This document shows, piece by piece, positions 53,744 through 62,863 of a DNA stretch of 64,000 nt; positions within the stretch are counted from its first letter, which is position 1; the number at the start of each line of letters is the position of its first letter. Both the position numbers and the translations under genes were made by a program. The notes under the pieces are model-generated. The model saw only the letters and a program-made list of their open reading frames with translations. It had not been told where the DNA came from and did no database searches. The stretch is from Lachnospiraceae bacterium. Its GTDB lineage: Bacteria > Bacillota > Clostridia > Lachnospirales > Lachnospiraceae. The stretch covers positions 62,001 to 126,000 of the forward strand of contig CAJTCH010000001.1 in NCBI GenBank assembly GCA_910574715.1, written 5' to 3'.

Positions 53744-55917
53744 ACAATCCTTTTAAATTTCTTCTCTAATTCCCGGCGGCTCATGGCGATGATCGTCGGT
53801 CTCCCGTGCGGACAGTGGTAGGGATTCTCAAGAGTCAGAAGCTCGCCGATCAGTGTATCGACCTCTGCGGCGGAAAGCCTCATATTCCCCTTCACCGCCG
53901 CCTTGCAGGACATAGAAGCCACCTTCTCGTCGACCAACTCCGGCGACAGATTCCGGCTGATCTCATCCGACAGGCTGTCAAGCATCTGCAGCAGCAGATC
54001 CTTCTTGGCGATACTGAACAGATTATCAGGAACCGCCCTGACCGCGAAAGATTCCTGCCCGAATTCCTCGAATTCGAACCCGATCCGGGTAAATTGATCC
54101 ATATACTGCCTCAGAAGCTCCGCCTCCTGCATGCTCAAGTCCAGGATGATAGGCGGACTGATCATTTGAGAGGTGAACTCCCTTGACTTCATGCTCTTTA
54201 AGGTCCGTTCGTATAAGACCCTCTCATGAGCCGCGTGCTGGTCAATGATGTAGAGATTATCACGGTATTCCACCAGCCAATAAGTCTCGAAGACCTGTCC
54301 GATCAGATGGTACTCATCCTTCGCCTCTCTCGTCAGCAGCTTCTCTTCAAACAGATTCAACTGCCTGGGTTCTTCTGTCTGCCCGATATTCTCTTTCTTC
54401 AAGCCTTCCTCTGCCTGGCTCAAAGAAGCTTCCGTCTTTTCTGAGATCTGCAGATTCTTGCCATATTCCGCGGCTTCACGGATCCTGTCCGCCTGGATCT
54501 CCGGCTTAAATATCCCGCCCTTGTCCATCACCTCGGCAGACGAGCGCTGGCTGTGATACGCTTTGACACGTTCCCTCATCTTCTCCATGAAGTAATCAAG
54601 GTTCCGCTCTGACGGCGGGGGAAGGGGAGATTTCGCTGCTTTTCCCTGAACCGGATTGTCAGATAAAGTTTCCGGATTATCCACCTCAACTGCTCTAGAG
54701 CTTTGGTCAGGCGTTGCCTTCTGAGATTCAAAAATCCCATTATTTCTGGCAAGTCCTTCAAAGGGAAGCACCGACCCATCCTTTTTCACACCATTCCCGT
54801 CACTTTTACAGTTATCTATGGAAGACCTGCTATCTCTTTTACCTCTATTGTCTCGTCTATTCTCCTCATTCCCGCAGTTACCCACACAGGAAACATCTGG
54901 AACCTCAAGCTCCACATGCGGAATCAATTCTTCCGCATGAAGCCCCTGATTCACCGCCGCATACACCTGATTGTAGACCTCCTGCTGATTATGAAACCGA
55001 AGCTCCATCTTCGCCGGATGTACATTCACATCCACATTCTCGCCGTCGATCTCCATATGCAGCGCCACAAACGGATATTTATGCTGCATGGAGAAGTCTT
55101 TGTACGCATCCTCGATAGCCTTTGACACAATATTGTTCTTCACATACCTTCCGTTGATAAAATAATTCTCAAAATTCCGGTTCCCTCTGGATATCACAGG
55201 CTTCCCTAAGAACCCGGTGATCTTCATCCCCGGCGCTTCCCATTCTGCCAGAAGCAGATTCGACGCGATATCCCGTCCGTACACGTGATAGATCACATCC
55301 TTCAAGTTCCCGTTACCGGAAGTGTGAAGCCTGGACTGTCCGTTATTGATAAATTGAAAGGAAATCTCCGGATGAGACAGGGCAAGCCTGGTCATCAGCT
55401 CTCCCACATGGCTTGCCTCCGTTATAGGCGTCTTCAAGAACTTCCTTCTGGCGGGAACGTTGTAGAACAGCTGTTGGATCAAAAACGTAGTTCCTTCGCG
55501 TGCGCCCGTATCTTCCAGATCTACTTCCTTCCCGCCGTTGATCCGGTATCTGACCCCGAATTCCTGCTCTCTCGTCTTTGTGATCAGCTCTACCTGGGAA
55601 ACTGCCGCTATACTCGACAAAGCCTCTCCGCGGAACCCCAAAGACCCGATATGCACCAGATCGTCCACCGTACGGATCTTACTGGTAGAATGGCGCAGGA
55701 ACGCGCCTCGCACATCGTCCCGCTCGATTCCGCATCCGTTATCCGCGATCCGTATAAGCGTTGTTCCGCCGTCCGTTATCTCCACAACGATAGCAGTCGC
55801 CCCGGCGTCAATGGCATTTTCCGCCAGCTCCTTGACCACGGATGCGGGACGCTCGATCACCTCTCCCGCCGCGATCTTATCTATTGTAACTGTATCTAAG
55901 ACCTGTATCTTATTCAT
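53740..55917 (-). CDS. mutL: DNA mismatch repair protein MutL
   Basis: 725 residues. The N-terminal GHKL ATPase has ELAENAIDAGAT, DNGCGI and GFRGEALSSIAAVS. After a variable charged linker (about 345-520) the C-terminal domain carries the endonuclease motif DQHAAHERVLYE (DQHAx2Ex4E) and CPHGRP, so it should be a nicking MutL that needs no MutH. It follows mutS by 31 nt. Confidence 0.97.
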   Translation of the reverse strand: MNKIQVLDTVTIDKIAAGEVIERPASVVKELAENAIDAGATAIVVEITDGGTTLIRIADNGCGIERDDVRGAFLRHSTSKIRTVDDLVHIGSLGFRGEALSSIAAVSQVELITKTREQEFGVRYRINGGKEVDLEDTGAREGTTFLIQQLFYNVPARRKFLKTPITEASHVGELMTRLALSHPEISFQFINNGQSRLHTSGNGNLKDVIYHVYGRDIASNLLLAEWEAPGMKITGFLGKPVISRGNRNFENYFINGRYVKNNIVSKAIEDAYKDFSMQHKYPFVALHMEIDGENVDVNVHPAKMELRFHNQQEVYNQVYAAVNQGLHAEELIPHVELEVPDVSCVGNCGNEENRRDNRGKRDSRSSIDNCKSDGNGVKKDGSVLPFEGLARNNGIFESQKATPDQSSRAVEVDNPETLSDNPVQGKAAKSPLPPPSERNLDYFMEKMRERVKAYHSQRSSAEVMDKGGIFKPEIQADRIREAAEYGKNLQISEKTEASLSQAEEGLKKENIGQTEEPRQLNLFEEKLLTREAKDEYHLIGQVFETYWLVEYRDNLYIIDQHAAHERVLYERTLKSMKSREFTSQMISPPIILDLSMQEAELLRQYMDQFTRIGFEFEEFGQESFAVRAVPDNLFSIAKKDLLLQMLDSLSDEISRNLSPELVDEKVASMSCKAAVKGNMRLSAAEVDTLIGELLTLENPYHCPHGRPTIIAMSRRELEKKFKRIV

Positions 55918-55948
55918 TCCTTATCCTAACCTCTTATCCTGCTATGTG

Positions 55949-58597
55949 TTACCACCGGTTCTTCAGCTTGTTCTGAAGCTGATATAACATATTCAGCGCG
56001 TCGATGGGCGTCAGATTCCCCAGATCCAGGTTCTTGATCTCATCGATCACATCATCATCCTTTACCGTATCGAACAAAGACATCTGGGCTAAATCAACCT
56101 CGTCGTAATGCCGGGGCTTCGCCGCCGGCTGTTCCTGCCCGTGTGAAGCGATATCCTTGATCCTATCCGTGATATCCGCCTGCACCAGTTCCTCCACGAT
56201 CTCCTTCGCACGTTCGATCACCGTCTCCGGAACTCCCGCAAGCCTTGCCACCTGGATGCCGTAGCTCTTATCCGCTCCGCCTTTGACGATCTTGCGCAGG
56301 AAAATGATATCGTCTCCCTTCTCCTTCACGGCAATGCAGTAATTATTCACGTTATTGATCTTCCCCTCAAGCTCCGTCAGCTCATGGTAATGGGTGGCAA
56401 ATAGTGTCTTGGCTCCAAGGAGCTTACTGTTGCTGATATGTTCGATCACCGCCCAGGCAATGCTTAAGCCGTCGAAGGTACTTGTCCCGCGGCCGATCTC
56501 ATCTAGGATCAGCAGGCTCCTGCCGGTGGCATTGCGCAGGATATTGGCAACCTCCGTCATCTCCACCATGAAAGTACTCTGGCCGCTCGCCAGGTCGTCA
56601 GACGCCCCCACCCGGGTGAAGATCCGGTCTACAAGCCCGATATCCGCGCTGGACGCCGGTACAAAGGAGCCGATCTGCGCCATCAGGACGATGAGCGCCG
56701 TCTGCCGCATGTAGGTGGATTTGCCCGCCATATTTGGACCTGTGATGACTGAGATCCGGTTCTTCTTATCGTTCAGATAGGTATCGTTGGCGATAAACAT
56801 ATCACCCGGTATCATCCGCTCCACCACAGGATGACGCCCGTCCTTGATATCTATGATCCCTTTCTCGTTGATGCCCGGACGGACATAATGATTCCGCTCT
56901 GCGGCCAGCGCCAGGGAAGAGAATGCATCCAACTGTGCTACAGCTCCCGCGCTTGACTGGATCCGAAGGATCTCCCTGCCGATCTGATCCCGAACCTCAC
57001 AGTATAACTGGTATTCCAATGCATACAGCTTATCCTCCGCGCCAAGGATCGTATCTTCCAGTTCCTTAAGCTCCGGTATAATATAGCGCTCCGCATTGGC
57101 AAGGGTCTGCTTGCGGATATAGTATTCCGGCACCATATTCTTGAAAGAATTGGTCACCTCCAGATAATAGCCGAACACCTTGTTAAAACGCACTTTCAGG
57201 TTCTTGATCCCCGTCTTCTCCCTCTCGTTGGCTTCGAGCTTCGCAAGCCACTCCTTCCCGTCCGACTTGGCAGACCGAAGCCGGTCCACCTCCTCATTGT
57301 AGCCTTCCTTGATGATGCCGCCCTCCTTCATGGCAATGGGCGGTTCCTCCTTGATGGCGCTCTTTACCAGCTCACAGAGATCCTCAAGCGTATCCAGGCT
57401 GTTGTATAATTCCTTAAGCAGCGGCGTTTTCATTTCCCGCAGAATGTATTTGATATGAGGCAGCATAGCAAGGGAATGCTCGAATGCGATCAGATCTCTT
57501 GGATTCGCAGACTGATAGGTGATCCTGCACACCAAACGCTCCAGATCGTAGACAGAAGACAGATATTCCCGGATCTCTTCTCTGGAAATGGCATTATCCT
57601 TAAGCTCCTCCACTGCATCCAATCGGCGCTCGATCTCCCTCTTGTCGATCAGCGGCTGTTCGATCTGCTTGCGCAGAGCTCTCGCTCCCATGGCCGTCTT
57701 CGTCTTATCCAGCACCCACAGAAGCGAACCTCGCTTCTGCTTCTCCCGAATCGTTTCACAGAGCTCAAGGTTACGCCTTGTAGAGCTGTCAAGCAGCATA
57801 TATTTCCCCGCCGCATAGACAGACAATCTGGTGATATGAGACAGATCCCGCTTCTGCGTCTCCAGGAGATACTTTAGCAACGCTCCCGCCGCGATCACCC
57901 CGCAGTCATAATCCTTAAGACCAAGCCCGTCCAGTGCATTCACATGAAAATGATCCGTAAGCGTCCGCTGACAGATCTTATCATCAAAATACCAGGAATC
58001 CAACGAATAAAGCGTGATCCCTAATTTATCCTTAAGGAGCTCCAGATCCATGCCGCTCATATAGAAGGACTCATTGCAGATCAGTTCCGACGGCATGTAC
58101 TTGTAGATCTCGTCAAACAGCTTCTCCGATCCGGTAAGCTCCGTGACCATATATTCCCCGGTGGTCACATCTGCAACCGACAGCCCGTACCGATCCGCAA
58201 TATAGACCACGCACATGATATAGTTATTCTTCGTCTCGTCAAGGGCCTGCACATCCAGGTTCGTACCCGGCGTCACGATACGGACCACATCGCGCTTGAC
58301 CAGCCCCCTGGCGCTCGCCGCATCCTCCATCTGCTCACAGATCGCTACCTTGTAGCCCTTGGATACCAGCCGGTTCAGATAACTGTCCACAGCGTGATAA
58401 GGAACGCCGCACATAGGTGCACGTTCCTCAAGTCCGCAGTTCTTGCCGGTAAGCGTAATCTCCAGTTCCCGTGATGCAGTCAGCGCATCCTCGAAGAACA
58501 TCTCATAAAAGTCTCCCAATCTATAGAATAAAATGCAGTCCTTATACTCCTTCTTCGTCTCCACATACTGCTGCATCATCGGTGTTAATTCCGCCAC
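55949..58597 (-). CDS. mutS: DNA mismatch repair protein MutS
   Basis: 882 residues. The mismatch-binding Phe-x-Glu is in GDFYEMFFEDA near residue 28. Connector, lever and clamp domains follow. The ATPase has Walker A GPNMAGKSTYMRQ and the DEIGRGTSTFDG motif. The start is a GTG at 58597, 7 nt after GAGAGG; a TATAAT (58645-58640) may be its -10. Unlike in many relatives, miaB is not directly upstream. Confidence 0.97.
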   Translation of the reverse strand: MAELTPMMQQYVETKKEYKDCILFYRLGDFYEMFFEDALTASRELEITLTGKNCGLEERAPMCGVPYHAVDSYLNRLVSKGYKVAICEQMEDAASARGLVKRDVVRIVTPGTNLDVQALDETKNNYIMCVVYIADRYGLSVADVTTGEYMVTELTGSEKLFDEIYKYMPSELICNESFYMSGMDLELLKDKLGITLYSLDSWYFDDKICQRTLTDHFHVNALDGLGLKDYDCGVIAAGALLKYLLETQKRDLSHITRLSVYAAGKYMLLDSSTRRNLELCETIREKQKRGSLLWVLDKTKTAMGARALRKQIEQPLIDKREIERRLDAVEELKDNAISREEIREYLSSVYDLERLVCRITYQSANPRDLIAFEHSLAMLPHIKYILREMKTPLLKELYNSLDTLEDLCELVKSAIKEEPPIAMKEGGIIKEGYNEEVDRLRSAKSDGKEWLAKLEANEREKTGIKNLKVRFNKVFGYYLEVTNSFKNMVPEYYIRKQTLANAERYIIPELKELEDTILGAEDKLYALEYQLYCEVRDQIGREILRIQSSAGAVAQLDAFSSLALAAERNHYVRPGINEKGIIDIKDGRHPVVERMIPGDMFIANDTYLNDKKNRISVITGPNMAGKSTYMRQTALIVLMAQIGSFVPASSADIGLVDRIFTRVGASDDLASGQSTFMVEMTEVANILRNATGRSLLILDEIGRGTSTFDGLSIAWAVIEHISNSKLLGAKTLFATHYHELTELEGKINNVNNYCIAVKEKGDDIIFLRKIVKGGADKSYGIQVARLAGVPETVIERAKEIVEELVQADITDRIKDIASHGQEQPAAKPRHYDEVDLAQMSLFDTVKDDDVIDEIKNLDLGNLTPIDALNMLYQLQNKLKNRW

Positions 58598-58854
58598 TTT
58601 CGTACCTCTCTTCTACTTTTCTTCTGATTGTGCTTCTCAATTATAGCATTTCTTTCTAAAATAAGGAAGATAGAATTTCTCATTTGGCTACGATTCAGCT
58701 GCACCACTTTTTATTAACAATGTTCATGCGCCTGCCCTGCCTCTTCATTCTTACATAGATCGTAAATGACATCTTATATCCTCCGTAACTTACTTCATAT
58801 CTACATTCAAGTATACTTACAGAACCGCGAAATGGCAACTACAGCAAAGCAAAA

Positions 58855-58895
58855 AGGTGTAAAATCTCTGATAATTCCGCAAAGATTTTACACCT
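58855..58895 (-). terminator. Terminator of the miaB-to-permease operon
   Basis: AGGTGTAAAATCT (58855-58867) and AGATTTTACACCT (58883-58895) pair perfectly over 13 bp. On the - strand the stem is followed by TTTTT. It overlaps the stop codon of the last gene. Confidence 0.9.
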
Positions 58896-59310
58896 ATAGT
58901 ACATGATAATGCGGCTTCTCTTCCCCGTACAGCCAGTAAGACAGATACCCTCCAAGGAAAATCCCCAGGGCACATAAGCCGGAGAAGATGATCATAAAAG
59001 GCAGACAGATCTGCCCGAATAACTGAAAGGGCTGATTGCTGTAATCCCACACCGCCATATGAAGCCATTTATTTACAATGATTCCCGTAATGAATTCCAT
59101 TGCCGTTACAAATATGATGCACCTTAAGATCTGCCTCCACAGTGCATCCTCCCAATGGACCGCCTGTCCCTGTACGGTAAAAAATACCATACAGATTCCT
59201 CCAAGGATGAACATGGACCAGTGGGAAAAACCGCGGAAAAATATCTCAAAGAAATAATAGAGACTTCCGCCAAGTGTCCACAGAAATAAATACTCGCTGA
59301 GTTTCTTCAT
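58894..59310 (-). CDS. CmpB-like (PF06541) small membrane protein
   Basis: 138 residues with four membrane segments. It begins MKKLSEYLFLWTLGGSLYYFFE, and VTAMEFITGIIVNKWLHMAVWDYS carries the family's EFxTG and WDYS motifs. The family is labelled a putative ABC-transporter permease, but no ATPase is nearby and the role is unknown. AGGG is 8 nt before the ATG at 59310. Confidence 0.8.
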   Translation of the reverse strand: MKKLSEYLFLWTLGGSLYYFFEIFFRGFSHWSMFILGGICMVFFTVQGQAVHWEDALWRQILRCIIFVTAMEFITGIIVNKWLHMAVWDYSNQPFQLFGQICLPFMIIFSGLCALGIFLGGYLSYWLYGEEKPHYHVL

Positions 59311-59340
59311 GTAATATACCCTCACTTATGTTTGTCATAC

Positions 59341-60573
59341 TTAGTGTGAGCATTTTGGGCGGAGATTATAGGTGGTATTTATTTCTTCATAGATCTCGCA
59401 GATCTTCTTAGCCGTATTCTCCCACAAATATTCCTCCATAACCTTGGACTGTGCACTTTTTCCCATTTTATTTGCGGTTTCTATATGCTCAAAGATATAC
59501 GCAAGCCTTCTCGTTAACTCCTGGACATTATCTGCCTCGAATAAAAATCCATTCTCTCCGTCATGAATTAATTCGGTAAAGCCTCCCACATCTGACGCAA
59601 CGACACAGCACCCTATACTCATAGCTTCAAGCGCCGCTGTCGAAAATGCTTCCTTTCTGCTTGGAAAGACTACGCACATTGCCCTTTCATAATATCGAAA
59701 CACCTGCTCCTGACTGATAAGCCCCGTGAACGTTACCTGCTCCTGCACATATAATTCCTCACATAAGCTTTTTAACTGTTCTTCGATACTGCCGGTTCCA
59801 ATGATTGTCAAATTGACTTTCTCCCTGTACGCTTGGGGCAACAGGCTTACCGCGCGTATCAACAGGTCTGCCCCCTTCACTTCCTCTATTCTTCCGCAGA
59901 AGACAATTTCCCCATTGGGAAGAATCGGCGTTTCTCTGTTCCTGACTGCAAGCTTGACACTATTGTGAACCGTCAGCAATTTCGTTTCATCCTTGAAGCA
60001 AAATCTATGCATGATTTCATTGCGGATAAAGTCACTGACACATAAGATCCGATCCACATTATTCACCAGATACCGCCTCACATTATCAATCAACCATCCC
60101 TCTCCAGAATTCATGGAATGCATGGTCACGATTACAGGAATACGGAGATATCTGCCAAGCATTACTGCGCCAAAGGAGATAAATGCATCATGGAGATGGA
60201 TAAGAGCGTAACTATCGCCTGAATCACCGAGATATGCAATAGCTCCCTTTAGGAATAACTGATTCAGGATTGCTGTCTCATAATCAAAGACATCCTTTTC
60301 CTCCAATACAGACAGGATTTTTCTCTCTTCTTTTGAAAGCATCTGTTCAAAATCCGTATTGATTTCCACTATCTTCCGTTCTTCTGTATCCAGAGTTACA
60401 GAGTACAATGCCTCTGAGGTATACGCATACTCCCGGCTGGTCTTCATACGTCCGATCAGCAGCGTAACCCGGCAGCCCTGCTTCACTAATTCATCCGTCA
60501 GATTTTTCACATGTATTCCGATTCCGCCGTAAAAAGGCTCATAATCGGAGGATATAATCAATATTCTCTTCAT
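59341..60573 (-). CDS. Glycosyltransferase family 4
   Basis: 410 residues, GT-B fold. The acceptor-side loop SSDYEPFYGGIGIHV is near the N-terminus, VFCGRIEEVKGADLLI opens the nucleotide-sugar domain, and SRKEAFSTAALEAMSIGCCVVASDVGG holds the E-x7-E motif. Sugar and acceptor are unknown. The ATG overlaps the dehydrogenase stop (TAATG), indicating coupled translation. Confidence 0.88.
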   Translation of the reverse strand: MKRILIISSDYEPFYGGIGIHVKNLTDELVKQGCRVTLLIGRMKTSREYAYTSEALYSVTLDTEERKIVEINTDFEQMLSKEERKILSVLEEKDVFDYETAILNQLFLKGAIAYLGDSGDSYALIHLHDAFISFGAVMLGRYLRIPVIVTMHSMNSGEGWLIDNVRRYLVNNVDRILCVSDFIRNEIMHRFCFKDETKLLTVHNSVKLAVRNRETPILPNGEIVFCGRIEEVKGADLLIRAVSLLPQAYREKVNLTIIGTGSIEEQLKSLCEELYVQEQVTFTGLISQEQVFRYYERAMCVVFPSRKEAFSTAALEAMSIGCCVVASDVGGFTELIHDGENGFLFEADNVQELTRRLAYIFEHIETANKMGKSAQSKVMEEYLWENTAKKICEIYEEINTTYNLRPKCSH

Positions 60574-61541
60574 TAGCAAACCCTTTTTCTATATCCTGTG
60601 GCAAAATCCACTTCATTCCGAAGCGGTTTCCCCTCAAGAAACGCACGGAAATTCTCCCCCGCGATCTTCACTGCTTTATCAAGAATATCCTGCGTATGGT
60701 AATTCCCCGACACATGCGGAGTAATGATCAGATTCGGCGTCTCCCAAAGCGGGGAATCCTCCGGCAGCGGTTCCTGTTCCGCTACATCGATCGCCGCGCC
60801 TGCGATCACACCCTCCTTTAACACCCTGACCAGATCTTTTGTAGGGATCAGGCTCCCGCGTCCGATATTGACAAGCACTGCGGATGGTTTCATAAGGCGG
60901 AGCTTCCGCTCGTCTAACAGATGATACGTTTCAGCTGTTTCCGGCAGGGTACATACAACAATGTCGGCATCCGAGATCAGTTCCTCCAAAGCATCCATCT
61001 GATATAATCCCTCCAGATATTCCGGTTTTTCGGCGGGATTCCTCCGTACCCCAATCACTTTGCTGCCCAAGGCACTCATTTTCCGGGCAAATGTACCGCC
61101 GATATCCCCAAGTCCTAATACCAGCGTCTTACTGCCCGTGATATTCGTCACGATCCCCTCGTCATGCCAGCTATGTTTCTTACGGTTTTCTTCATACATA
61201 GGTAATTTTTTCTTTAATGCAAATACAACACTGATCAGATATTCCGCAATCGTAACACCATATGCTCCCGTAGCGTTACAAAGCTTCACTCCTTCCGGAA
61301 GAACGCCCGGCCTGACATACTCGTTCGCTCCCGCACTGTCAAGCTGCAGAAACTTTAGATTCTGTGCCTGCGGCAGGTATTCTGTCTTCACATTCCCCAG
61401 AATGTAATCCGCATTCCGAACCATCTCCCTGGTTGCCGCCTCCTTCCGGTTTACATAAGTAAAATGCATGTCCGCGCCAATCGCTTCCAGATACCCGCGG
61501 TGTTCTTCCTGAACCGGTATTGTTACTAATACTTCCTTCAT
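60573..61541 (-). CDS. D-2-hydroxyacid dehydrogenase family protein
   Basis: 322 residues. NAD-binding motif VLGLGDIGGTFARKM; catalytic Arg in VNIGRGSL, Glu in DVAEQEPLP and His in ITPHVSGN are all present. The substrate cannot be told. The ATG at 61541 has AGGAG 9 nt upstream. Its tight link to a glycosyltransferase suggests a product used in a cell-surface or secondary-metabolite path, but this is inference. Confidence 0.87.
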   Translation of the reverse strand: MKEVLVTIPVQEEHRGYLEAIGADMHFTYVNRKEAATREMVRNADYILGNVKTEYLPQAQNLKFLQLDSAGANEYVRPGVLPEGVKLCNATGAYGVTIAEYLISVVFALKKKLPMYEENRKKHSWHDEGIVTNITGSKTLVLGLGDIGGTFARKMSALGSKVIGVRRNPAEKPEYLEGLYQMDALEELISDADIVVCTLPETAETYHLLDERKLRLMKPSAVLVNIGRGSLIPTKDLVRVLKEGVIAGAAIDVAEQEPLPEDSPLWETPNLIITPHVSGNYHTQDILDKAVKIAGENFRAFLEGKPLRNEVDFATGYRKRVC

Positions 61542-61567
61542 CTTCTCACACTCCTGTTTTTTCTTAC

Positions 61568-62404
61568 TCACATCTCTGCCTGCTGAAAAACCGCCGTCTG
61601 AAACACAGCCATCTCATCCCCGTTTTTACAGGAAAACTGCATCCGCGTTCCCTTCACTGTACAAAGGCCTGCCCCTGTCAAAGCACAGAGGAAACCGGCA
61701 TATGCGCTGTCATCTTCGTAACGCTCTACGCTGATCAGATATCCCTGCGGTTTTACGAACGCTGAAAGCGTCTTCGCATATTCCTCATGCCGTTTCGTCT
61801 GCTCCTCTGTGGACAGCGGCGCCGCCTTCGATTCCTCGATCAGAGGCCTCCATACAACATTCTCATGTACCGTGCGACAGGAAAACAGGGTGTCATACGT
61901 CCTTCCCCCCGACTCTTTTGCACAGGCAAAATGCACATTCTCTGCCGAAAGGCTTCCGGCAAGTTCTTCTGCCACGGATACGGCATTCCGGGACAAGTCC
62001 AGGCCTGTGACAGAAGACTCTGGATGCAGCATAGCCAGAAAACAAGCCAGAATCCCATTGCCGCAGCCAATATCAAGAATATCCCCTGTCCAATAACGCT
62101 CATACTTCAGCAGATAATCCATGACCCTTCGAAAGAACACATAGTCATAAAAAGAAGCCGCCAGAATGCTCATCTTCATGCTTTGATTCACGTAATCTAC
62201 AAGCTCCTCCTGCCGGTGGAGATAAGGCATATCTTTGCTCCCATACATCAGCCGCTCTTCTGAAAGATCAAATAATTTGGTCATTTGATCAATATGATTC
62301 TCTCCTTCTTCTTGTCCATAGGTTTCAATCAGCGCCGTATCCAGTTCAGATATCTTGCGGATACCAACTCTGGAAAGATATTCCTTGATTCTAAGATCCA
62401 GCAT
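61568..62404 (-). CDS. SAM-dependent methyltransferase
   Basis: 278 residues. The SAM-binding motif ILDIGCGNGILACFL is near residue 110, followed by VTGLDLSRNAVSVAEELAG. The first 100 residues are helical and unrecognised. The target is unknown. AGGAG is 8 nt before the ATG at 62404, which overlaps the NUDIX gene by 14 nt. Confidence 0.82.
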   Translation of the reverse strand: MLDLRIKEYLSRVGIRKISELDTALIETYGQEEGENHIDQMTKLFDLSEERLMYGSKDMPYLHRQEELVDYVNQSMKMSILAASFYDYVFFRRVMDYLLKYERYWTGDILDIGCGNGILACFLAMLHPESSVTGLDLSRNAVSVAEELAGSLSAENVHFACAKESGGRTYDTLFSCRTVHENVVWRPLIEESKAAPLSTEEQTKRHEEYAKTLSAFVKPQGYLISVERYEDDSAYAGFLCALTGAGLCTVKGTRMQFSCKNGDEMAVFQTAVFQQAEM

Positions 62405-62819
62405 ATAACCCTCTCCTTTTCGCCTCGGCAAGAAGCTTCGGCTGTATCTCGGGATATGTCCAGCGCTCTGGACATTCCTCCATGATCACGATCTTCTCGA
62501 TCTCACTATGTAATTCCTTCTCGAACGCTTCAACCTCGGCATAATACAACATCCCAAAGGTCTCTTCTCCGTCAGGATCCGATGCAGCCGAATATACACA
62601 GACCGGTTCTATGCGATAATCTAACGCCCCGGTCTCTTCATACAGTTCTCTTTTTGCCGCCGCAAGGATCGTCTCCCCTTCTTCTCTATGCCCTCCAGGC
62701 ACCTCCAGAGTTTCCCTTGACTTATGCTTACAGAAAACATATTTTCCTTCCGTTCTCGCTATGATCACCGCAAATTTCAGCAGGCTGTCCTCAACCTCTT
62801 CATAGAATCTCACTGTCAT
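62391..62819 (-). CDS. NUDIX hydrolase
   Basis: 142 residues. The NUDIX box is complete: GHREEGETILAAAKRELYEETGA. It would hydrolyse a nucleoside diphosphate derivative; which one is unknown. AAGGGAG precedes the ATG at 62819. It follows miaB by 44 nt. Confidence 0.9.
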   Translation of the reverse strand: MTVRFYEEVEDSLLKFAVIIARTEGKYVFCKHKSRETLEVPGGHREEGETILAAAKRELYEETGALDYRIEPVCVYSAASDPDGEETFGMLYYAEVEAFEKELHSEIEKIVIMEECPERWTYPEIQPKLLAEAKRRGLYAGS

Positions 62820-62863
62820 ATATCTTTCTCCCTTATCATTGTCATCCGTATCAAATGAATTTT

